This document shows, one piece after another, positions 1 to 5,595 of a stretch of DNA of 5,595 bases (its first letter is position 1; each line of letters opens with the position of its first letter). A program made the translations under genes and the position numbers. Source of the DNA: Caldilineaceae bacterium (GTDB lineage Bacteria; Chloroflexota; Anaerolineae; Caldilineales; Caldilineaceae). Below the pieces are notes generated by a model, which was not told the DNA's origin, made no database searches, and saw only the letters and a program-made list of their open reading frames with translations. The DNA lies in the NCBI GenBank assembly GCA_026645635.1, contig JAPKMV010000268.1, forward strand, positions 1 through 5,595, written 5' to 3'.

Positions 1-139
1 CCGGGGTGTCGAAATCCGGTTCGCCGCCGGCCAGGCTGATGGCATCTTTGCCGGCCGCTTTCAACTCGCGCCCGCGCTGCATCATCATCGTAGTTGGCGA
101 CGCCGGCACTGACTGTAAAACCGAGGAGAGTGACTTCAT
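1..139 (-). CDS. Class I/II PLP-dependent aminotransferase, N-terminal fragment (gene continues beyond the left edge)
   Basis: Reading leftward from an ATG at 139-137, the frame is open to the window edge and gives 46 residues. It has the typical start of the bacterial aspartate aminotransferase subgroup: a short leader, a helix containing RGRELKAAGKDAISLAGG, and the GEPDFDTP motif at residues 39-46. In this family that segment forms the N-terminal arm and the start of the substrate pocket. The enzyme would be cytoplasmic and transfer amino groups between amino acids and 2-oxo acids using pyridoxal phosphate. The PLP lysine and the rest of the protein lie outside the window, so aspartate cannot be told from other substrates. 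A purine-rich stretch GAAAGAGA (156-149) about nine bases before the ATG could be a weak ribosome binding site. The gene is divergent from the secreted-protein gene at 345. Confidence 0.85.
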   Translation of the reverse strand, partial: MKSLSSVLQSVPASPTTMMMQRGRELKAAGKDAISLAGGEPDFDTP

Positions 140-303
140 GCTGCAGATTCTCTTTCGCTTGACATCGATACGCCCACGCGGGCACGCCCAATGTGTTCGC
201 ACCCGGTCTTGCTACTCGGCGCGTCCACAACATTAGAGTATGCCACAGCCGCCGCCATTGCAGGGAACCGTCCGCGCGACGATGGCGTTTTTGTCAACAG
301 CTA

Positions 304-312
304 TGCTATACT
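304..312 (+). promoter_or_regulatory. Extended -10 promoter of the secreted FN3-like protein gene
   Basis: TGCTATACT is an extended -10 element, TG plus one base plus TATACT, which matches TATAAT at five of six positions. There is no good -35 hexamer 16-18 bases upstream, but extended -10 promoters often lack one. Transcription would begin near 319, giving a leader of about 26 bases that contains the GGAGG ribosome binding site. This supports the start at 345 and argues against the upstream ATG at 240. Confidence 0.45.
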
Positions 313-335
313 CGTGGGCAGCATCGTCTGCAATT

Positions 336-340
336 GGAGG
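336..340 (+). promoter_or_regulatory. Shine-Dalgarno site that fixes the start of the FN3-like protein
   Basis: GGAGG lies four bases before GTG at 345 and seven bases before an in-frame TTG at 348. No comparable site precedes the in-frame ATG at 240. Either nearby start yields the same signal peptide, so the choice between them changes only one residue. Confidence 0.65.
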
Positions 341-344
341 AACT

Positions 345-806
345 GTGTTGGGCCGCTGGCTTTTCGTGGCAGGAGTTGTGGTGACAGCGCTCTGGTTTTG
401 GACCGGGGTGGCAACTGCCGCGGCGCCAGCCGTCCCTGCGCTCAGCCAGGACATCGCAACCAACCAGGAGCCGGGCATCGAGTCCGCCGACGCGCAGAGC
501 GCCACACTGATCGAGGACTTCCGCGCCATGCCTGCGCGCAAACGGGGTCGCATCGAGTTGAACTGGCAATACAACGGCCGCTCATTTTCCGGTGCGTTTG
601 TGGTCGAGCGTTCCACCAACGGCAGTTCGTGGCGTTCCGTAGCCGCCTGCAACATCGGCTACGACGAGAGCATGACTGACTACAGCTGCACCGACTCCGG
701 TCTGCGCAGCGGCACGACCTACGCCTACCGCGCCTGCATCGTCGCCCGCGGCACCGCCTGCACCGCCGCCACGGCCACCCGCACCGTCTCCGTCAAAGCG
801 CCATAG
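345..806 (+). CDS. Small secreted protein with a fibronectin type III-like domain
   Basis: The protein has 153 residues if translation starts at GTG 345; TTG 348 is an equally placed alternative. Residues 1-27 look like a signal peptide: an Arg at position 4, a hydrophobic core rich in V, A, L and W at 5-20, and an Ala-rich cleavage region (ATA-AA) near 23-27. Residues 28-66 form a low-complexity, probably disordered linker. Residues 67-150 fit a single fibronectin type III fold: the early Trp (ELNWQY), a middle strand with FVVERSTNGSSW, then the late LRSGTTYAYRACIV strand with the typical Leu and Tyr. Four cysteines (102, 115, 131, 139) sit in the domain, compatible with two disulfides outside the membrane. 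No enzyme motif, lipobox or C-terminal anchor is seen. Such domains usually mediate binding; the partner is unknown. It converges on the peptidase gene and shares no operon. Confidence 0.75.
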   Translation: MLGRWLFVAGVVVTALWFWTGVATAAAPAVPALSQDIATNQEPGIESADAQSATLIEDFRAMPARKRGRIELNWQYNGRSFSGAFVVERSTNGSSWRSVAACNIGYDESMTDYSCTDSGLRSGTTYAYRACIVARGTACTAATATRTVSVKAP

Positions 807-821
807 ATCGTGGATTTAGGA

Positions 822-910
822 TAGACCGCGGATTCGATGGATTTGGCGGATTCTCGCGGATTTTTGATTTATCCGCGTAAATCCGCCTCATCTGCCAAAT
901 CCGCGGTCTA
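822..910. repeat. Large nested palindrome between convergent genes; possible bidirectional terminator
   Basis: The outer arms TAGACCGCGGATT (822-834) and AATCCGCGGTCTA (898-910) are perfect inverted repeats of 13 bases. Inside, GGCGGATT (845-852) pairs with AATCCGCC (880-887), and CGCGGAT (855-861) pairs with ATCCGCG (871-877) around a T-rich loop. The element is thus three forward and three inverted copies of one 8-base unit, nested. It starts 16 bases after one stop codon and ends six bases before the other, so RNA from either gene could fold it. It lacks a clean U-tract after the stem, so intrinsic termination is uncertain; mRNA 3'-end protection is another option. The nested repeated units suggest a dispersed palindromic repeat family. 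Confidence 0.7.
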
Positions 911-915
911 ATTAC

Positions 916-2097
<1,182 letters not shown>

Positions 2098-2103
2098 GCG
2101 GGT

Positions 2104-2109
2104 ATTGTA
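2104..2109 (-). promoter_or_regulatory. -10 box of the M20 peptidase gene, placed for a leaderless transcript
   Basis: On the minus strand TACAAT (2109-2104) matches TATAAT at five of six positions. Six bases separate it from the ATG at 2097, so transcription would begin at or next to the start codon. No Shine-Dalgarno sequence lies before the ATG, which agrees with a leaderless mRNA. The -35 region is weak (TTCCCT, 2133-2128, at 18 bases). Confidence 0.4.
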
Positions 2110-2170
2110 CCCGGTGAGATGGCTGGCAGGGAATTGGTTGTAGGCGTTCGCATCTTCCGGGAGCGCCATT

Positions 2171-2304
2171 CGGTTGTAGTTCAAGCTGGGGGCGCAGGAA
2201 CCTGGATCACGATAGACGCGAAATGTGCGAAAGTCACGAAAGATGCCGGCGCTTTCGTGTCTTTCGTGTTCCAAACGCTTTCAACCCAACTTGAACTACA
2301 CCCG
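2171..2304. repeat. Palindromic element with inverted ends and a central hairpin
   Basis: TGTAGTTCAAG (2175-2185) is the exact inverse of CTTGAACTACA (2290-2300). Pairing resumes after mismatches on both sides, with CGG/CCG outside (2171-2173, 2302-2304) and GGG/CCC inside (2188-2190, 2285-2287). Between them a central hairpin has arms at 2228-2242 and 2252-2266: 15 positions with one mismatch, and a nine-base loop. The whole element is about 134 bases, encodes nothing and resembles a small palindromic or MITE-like repeat. A single copy in this window cannot prove mobility. Confidence 0.55.
2228..2266. repeat. Central hairpin built from CTTTCGTG units
   Basis: The left arm CGAAAGTCACGAAAG (2228-2242) pairs with the right arm CTTTCGTGTCTTTCG (2252-2266) except for one T-T mismatch. 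The loop is nine bases. Each arm is itself a near tandem duplication of a CTTTCG-type unit. It lies more than 130 bases upstream of the peptidase start and 130 bases upstream of the methyltransferase start. It is therefore not placed as a terminator for a gene seen here, and I list it as a structural repeat. Confidence 0.7.
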
Positions 2305-2320
2305 TGCCAATTCGGTCAGT

Positions 2321-2349
2321 TTGTGAGGTAATCACAGGTTGGGTATACT
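2321..2349 (+). promoter_or_regulatory. Sigma70-type promoter of the hsdM-hsdS operon
   Basis: TTGTGA (2321-2326) matches the -35 consensus at four of six positions, and TATACT (2344-2349) matches the -10 consensus at five of six. They are separated by exactly 17 bases. Transcription would start near 2356 and leave a leader of about 43 bases before the ATG at 2399. No operator-like palindrome overlaps it, although CAGGTTGGGT beside the -10 box contains the inverse of ACCCAAC at 2284-2290. Confidence 0.6.
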
Positions 2350-2398
2350 TTCTTCATCAGCCATTTCCACCTGATCAAACGCGAAAGGTATAGTTTGG

Positions 2399-4561
2399 AT
2401 GCTCAGCGATTCCCAACAGGCCGAGGACGACAGACTATTTTCCACGTCGAGCAGGGTGGATGCCGAAGCTGAGTCCGATGACACCGCAACTACGCTCGCC
2501 GAGAACCAGCTCTACGACTTCATCACCAATGCGCCGGTCAAGGATACGCCTACTGAGCGCCTCTTTCAGGCAGTGGCGCGGGCGTTGGTGGATGAATATG
2601 GCTTCGAGCACACGCAGTTGGTGCGCGACCAGTTGCTGGTCTATGAGACCCTCGATGTAGATGGCAAGCCGCGCAAGCAGCGCACGCGCATCTCCATCGC
2701 CGTCTTTCCCGAAAATGTGCTGAAAGATGACCCCGCGCTGATCATGCGGGCGTGCATCGTGCAGGACGCCAAGGTCAGAGCCAGCGACCCCAAACGCGGC
2801 GTGATGCAGCTTGAGGAAACCCTGGGTGCGCTCTCCAACTGCCGCTACGGCATGTGGACGAATGGCTCCGAGCAGGTCTACAAGCAGAAGTTGACAGGCG
2901 GCGGGCGGATTCAGCCGGAGTATGTCGATCTTTACGACCTGCCAGGCTATGGCGAAGAGGCCAGGGACCTGGACGACCCGGAGCGCGCCGCCGTGCGCAT
3001 CGCCACCGGCGACAACCTGCAGCGCACCTTTGCCCGCATCCACGATTATATCTACGGCAACCAGGGGCTGAAGAAAGACGCCGCTTTCTGGCAGGTGCTC
3101 AATCTCATCTTCTGCAAGATTCATGACGAGCGCAGCAAGGGCAAGCGCCGCTTCTGGGTGCGCGGCACCGAACGCAACACGCCCGAAGGACAGGCCGCGA
3201 TTGCGCAGCGCATCCGTGACCTCTTCGCCGAAGTGAAGCAGGCGCTGGAGTACGCCAGCATCTTCAGCGAGCGCGACACCATCGACCTCAACGACCGCGT
3301 GCTGGCCTACGTGGTGGGCGAACTGAGCCGCTACAACCTGCTGGAGACCGATGTCGATGTGAAGGGCGCGGCCTACGAAGAGATCACCTCCAGCATGCTC
3401 AAGCAGCAGCGCGGCCAGTTCTTCACACCCTCCAACGTGATCCGGCTGATGGTGCGCATGATGGACCCCGGCGGCGACGCCGACCTGACCGACGCGGCCA
3501 ACTGGCCGCGTATGCTCGACCCGGCCGGCGGCAGCGGACGCTTTGCCACCTACGTGCTCGACCATATCCGCACCAAGCTGGCGGATCAGCTTTTCCCGGA
3601 TGCGCATCCCCTGCTGCGCAAAGAGCGGCTGGAACGCAACGAACCGGGCATGGACATCCTGCGCGCCTACGCCGCCGCCTGTCTATATGTGATCGACTTC
3701 GACCCCGACCTCAAGCGCGCCGCGCGCATGAACATGATCCTCAACGACGACGGCCACGGCAACATCATGTCGTTCAACTCGCTGGAATTCCCGCTGATGG
3801 TGCGCAAGAGCGTCGCCGAACTCAAGACGCAGTACGGCGATACTCCGGGTATCGATGTCAACGATGCCGAGCGCGCCCGCCTGATCGCGCCGCTGGACAG
3901 CATGGATTACATCTTCACCAACCCGCCCTTTGGCGCCAAGATTCCCATCGACGACCCGGCCACGCTGGAGCAGTTCGACCTGGGCCACCGCTGGACGCTG
4001 GGCAACAACGGACGCTGGGCGAGGCAGTACGCCTTGCAGAGCAAGGTGGCGCCCGAGGTGCTCTTTGTGGAGCGCTGTGTGCAGTGGGCGAAGCCGGGCA
4101 CGGGCAGGATCGCCATCGTGCTGCCCGACGGCATCCTGAGCAACCCCGACGCCGCCTACATCCGCCAGTGGATTCTGGACAACTGTCAGGTGCTCGCCAG
4201 CGTCGACCTGCCGGTGGAGGCGTTTCTGCCCCAGGTGGGCGTGCAGGCGAGCCTGCTCTTCCTGCGGCGCAAATCTCAGCAGGAACGGGACGCGGCTGCG
4301 CTGGCCGGTGCGCCTGATTATCCGGTCTTCATGGCGATTGCCGAGACGGTGGGGCATGACCGCCGCGGGAACACCATTTATGTGCGCGATGCCGACGGCG
4401 CCGAGCAGATTTTCACGGAGACGCGCGAAGTGCTGCGCCAACGGGGGCGCCGCCGTGTGCCGACGCCGTTCACGACGCAAGAAAAGCGGATCGACGACGA
4501 CCTGCCGGCGATTGGCGACGCCTATCTGAGCTTTCTGCGCACCGGGCGGGTGGACGCATGA
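2399..4561 (+). CDS. hsdM: Type I-like DNA adenine methyltransferase (HsdM) with an N-terminal HsdR-like domain
   Basis: The 720-residue protein would transfer methyl groups from S-adenosylmethionine to N6 of adenine, with target choice made by the adjacent specificity subunit. The methyltransferase half is clear: GQFFTPSNVIRLM (339-351) precedes the fold, motif I is LDPAGGSGRF (373-382), an acidic segment VIDFDPDLKRAA lies at 431-442, motif IV is TNPPFG (507-512) and GRIAIVLPDGIL (569-580) follows. Residues 200-330 fit the helical N-terminal part of HsdM. The first 170 residues are extra compared with the usual 490-540 residues. They resemble the nuclease-fold N-terminus of HsdR: TPTERLFQAVARALVDEYGF, paired strands near 78-103, and CRYGMWTNGSEQVY at 148-161. 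The expected nuclease Asp is Ser99 and the E-x-K motif reads DAK (123-125), so activity is doubtful. AAAGG at 2384-2388 is a modest ribosome binding site. The stop overlaps the next start by ATGA. A BcgI-like combined enzyme is the main alternative. Confidence 0.88.
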   Translation: MLSDSQQAEDDRLFSTSSRVDAEAESDDTATTLAENQLYDFITNAPVKDTPTERLFQAVARALVDEYGFEHTQLVRDQLLVYETLDVDGKPRKQRTRISIAVFPENVLKDDPALIMRACIVQDAKVRASDPKRGVMQLEETLGALSNCRYGMWTNGSEQVYKQKLTGGGRIQPEYVDLYDLPGYGEEARDLDDPERAAVRIATGDNLQRTFARIHDYIYGNQGLKKDAAFWQVLNLIFCKIHDERSKGKRRFWVRGTERNTPEGQAAIAQRIRDLFAEVKQALEYASIFSERDTIDLNDRVLAYVVGELSRYNLLETDVDVKGAAYEEITSSMLKQQRGQFFTPSNVIRLMVRMMDPGGDADLTDAANWPRMLDPAGGSGRFATYVLDHIRTKLADQLFPDAHPLLRKERLERNEPGMDILRAYAAACLYVIDFDPDLKRAARMNMILNDDGHGNIMSFNSLEFPLMVRKSVAELKTQYGDTPGIDVNDAERARLIAPLDSMDYIFTNPPFGAKIPIDDPATLEQFDLGHRWTLGNNGRWARQYALQSKVAPEVLFVERCVQWAKPGTGRIAIVLPDGILSNPDAAYIRQWILDNCQVLASVDLPVEAFLPQVGVQASLLFLRRKSQQERDAAALAGAPDYPVFMAIAETVGHDRRGNTIYVRDADGAEQIFTETREVLRQRGRRRVPTPFTTQEKRIDDDLPAIGDAYLSFLRTGRVDA

Positions 4562-5595
4562 AGGTCACGGTGACGCCGGCCCATGCGTTGGCCGGTGAAG
4601 GGCAGCGGCTGGATGCCTCCTACCATGCCAGCCCGGGCGTGCAGGCGCTGCGCACCCTGCGCGACTGGGCGAGCGCGACGCCGGCTGTCACGCCGAGCAC
4701 GCAGCCGATGGTGCGCGAGGCTCCCGCAGTCTATGCGGCGCGGCGCCTGGATCGGCTGGCGGATGTGTGCATGCCGGGCGGGGTGTTCATCCCCGGACGG
4801 TTCAAGCGCATCTACGTAGATGATCCGGAGCATGGATTGCCGTGGCTATCACCCTCAGATATGCAGCGGGCCGATCTGAGCGATCTTCGCTATGTATCCA
4901 AGAAATACACGCCAGCGCTCGATTCACTGCGGATTCACAGGGGCTACATTCTGCTTTCGCGGTCTGGCACGATTGGCAATCTGGTCTATGTGCGCGCAGA
5001 CATGGAGGGGTTGATCGGCTCGGACGATATCATCCGCATCGTCGCCGATCCCGAGAAGATTCCGCCCGGTTATCTGTATGCCTTTCTCAGCAGCCCGCTG
5101 GGACGCACGCTGATCGAGCAGAAGACTTACGGCGCGGTGATTCCTCACATCGAGGCGCACCATGTGGTCGATTTGCCCATCCCCCGGCTGGATGCGACGA
5201 CGGAGGAGCGCATCCATAGGCTGATCGAGCAGGCGGCGCAGTTGCGGGCAGAGGCGAATGATGAATTGGCGAGCATTCGACACGATATTTCAAGAGAACT
5301 TGACTTACCGGAGATGTTGACGCCAGCACACGATCATGCTTTCGCCGTTGGTATCCGAAGGGCGTTCAGTGGTCCCTTGCGTCTGGATGCCTTCTATCAT
5401 ATCGGCTACGCAGGTATCGTTGCGGATTATCAAGATTGGATCTCCTTTCCCACGCGTCGGCTCGGAGAAGTTGCAGATGATATCTTTGAGGCCCCAGTAT
5501 TCAAACGTGTCCACGTTGATGAATCAGGCATACCTTATCTCATGGGGTATGAGGTTTATCACAACAACCCGAAGCCAACCCTTTTCCTTTCTCGC
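4558..5595 (+). CDS. hsdS: Type I-like restriction-modification specificity subunit (HsdS), partial at the right edge
   Basis: From ATG 4558, which overlaps the methyltransferase stop by ATGA, the frame stays open for 346 codons to the window end. The protein would bind DNA and direct the methyltransferase to a bipartite site. Residues 60-210 form the first target recognition domain, with LPWLSPSDM (94-102), LLSRSGTIGN (132-141), LYAFLSSPLGRTLIEQ (173-188) and the closing segment HVVDLPIPRLD (202-212). Residues 211-250 are a charged helix, probably the coiled-coil spacer. A second domain begins near 297 and is cut. The two halves repeat each other: RLDASYH (17-23) matches RLDAFYH (275-281), and FKRIYVDDPEHGLPWL (82-97) matches FKRVHVDESGIPYL (315-328). 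That internal duplication is typical of HsdS. Translational coupling to the methyltransferase is likely. GC is about 73% in the first 240 bases, about 55% in 4801-5040 and about 50% after 5281, counted by hand. No stop or frameshift interrupts the visible part. Confidence 0.85.
   Translation, partial: MKVTVTPAHALAGEGQRLDASYHASPGVQALRTLRDWASATPAVTPSTQPMVREAPAVYAARRLDRLADVCMPGGVFIPGRFKRIYVDDPEHGLPWLSPSDMQRADLSDLRYVSKKYTPALDSLRIHRGYILLSRSGTIGNLVYVRADMEGLIGSDDIIRIVADPEKIPPGYLYAFLSSPLGRTLIEQKTYGAVIPHIEAHHVVDLPIPRLDATTEERIHRLIEQAAQLRAEANDELASIRHDISRELDLPEMLTPAHDHAFAVGIRRAFSGPLRLDAFYHIGYAGIVADYQDWISFPTRRLGEVADDIFEAPVFKRVHVDESGIPYLMGYEVYHNNPKPTLFLSR

Larger units (their letters stand above)
140..344. 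other. Intergenic region between divergent genes
   Basis: This stretch of about 200 bases separates the leftward aminotransferase from the rightward secreted-protein gene, so it should carry promoters for both. The rightward signal is readable and is listed separately. For the leftward gene I found only weak candidates: TCTAAT on the minus strand at 237-232, without a convincing -35 box, and a perfect TTGACA at 297-292 without a -10 box at a usable distance. Short open frames run through the region but lack coding character. No RNA gene or clear repeat is visible. Confidence 0.5.
2110..2398. other. Intergenic region between the divergent peptidase and methyltransferase genes
   Basis: Together with the leaderless promoter this makes a stretch of about 300 bases without a gene. 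It holds a palindromic element (2171-2304), a short imperfect direct repeat on either side of that element (GCCATTCGGT at 2165-2174, GCCAATTCGGT at 2306-2316), and the methyltransferase promoter at 2321-2349. A minus-strand frame continues from the peptidase to 2274, but its codons come from the repeat and I do not consider it coding. Confidence 0.6.

Noticed and set aside
292..297. Perfect TTGACA on the minus strand as a -35 box for the aminotransferase
   Set aside because: The bases 16-18 positions downstream read CGGACG or similar, with no resemblance to a -10 box.
240..344. Upstream ATG at 240 for the FN3-like protein
   Set aside because: It would bury the signal peptide behind 35 residues and place the extended -10 promoter and GGAGG inside the coding region.
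2098..2274. N-terminal extension of the M20 peptidase to ATG 2274
   Set aside because: The extra 59 codons run through the palindromic element, resemble no M20 N-terminus and leave the -10 box at 2109-2104 inside the gene. The shorter start gives the usual family length.
2435..3607. Leftward open frame of 390 codons opposite the methyltransferase
   Set aside because: It is a mirror of the real coding frame with low-complexity His/Val/Gly-rich content. The plus strand carries clear methyltransferase motifs.
3683..4480. Leftward open frame of 265 codons opposite the methyltransferase C-terminal half
   Set aside because: It has the same antisense shadow character, with no start signal or domain.
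4842..5219. Rightward open frame of 125 codons inside hsdS
   Set aside because: It is out of frame with the specificity subunit, whose conserved blocks run unbroken through the same bases.
2399..5595. BREX, DISARM or another larger defence system
   Set aside because: Only a methyltransferase and a specificity subunit are visible. No helicase, phosphatase, protease or ATPase of those systems is present in the window.

Overview
The window is GC-rich bacterial DNA, roughly 60% GC by eye. It holds five protein-coding genes, two of them cut by the window edges, and two palindromic intergenic elements. No rRNA, tRNA, CRISPR array, transposase or phage gene is visible. The organism cannot be named from this sequence. 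The GC content, the intergenic palindromes built from ATCCGCG and CTTTCGTG units, and an apparently leaderless gene would fit an environmental bacterium such as a member of Chloroflexota, but that is only an impression.

Left edge to about 910: a class I aminotransferase gene begins at 139 and runs leftward out of the window, so only its first 46 residues are present. A short intergenic stretch follows. Next is a rightward gene (345-806) for a small secreted protein with a signal peptide and one fibronectin type III-like domain. A large nested palindrome (822-910) separates it from the next gene, which converges on it, and may act as a two-way terminator.

916 to 2398: a leftward M20-family metallopeptidase gene (916-2097) has intact metal-ligand motifs and a -10 box placed so that the mRNA could start at the ATG. 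The 300 bases upstream, to 2398, hold a palindromic element (2171-2304) and a good promoter for the next gene.

2399 to the right edge: a two-gene DNA modification operon. The first gene is a 720-residue adenine-specific DNA methyltransferase of the HsdM type, with an extra N-terminal domain resembling the nuclease-fold N-terminus of HsdR. It overlaps by ATGA a specificity subunit (HsdS) that is still open at the window end. The pair would recognise and methylate a bipartite DNA site. A restriction subunit, if there is one, would lie beyond the window. Alternatively, the N-terminal domain could make this a BcgI-like self-contained system, although its nuclease motif looks degenerate. This operon is the most interesting part of the window; the rest looks like ordinary metabolic and secreted-protein genes.
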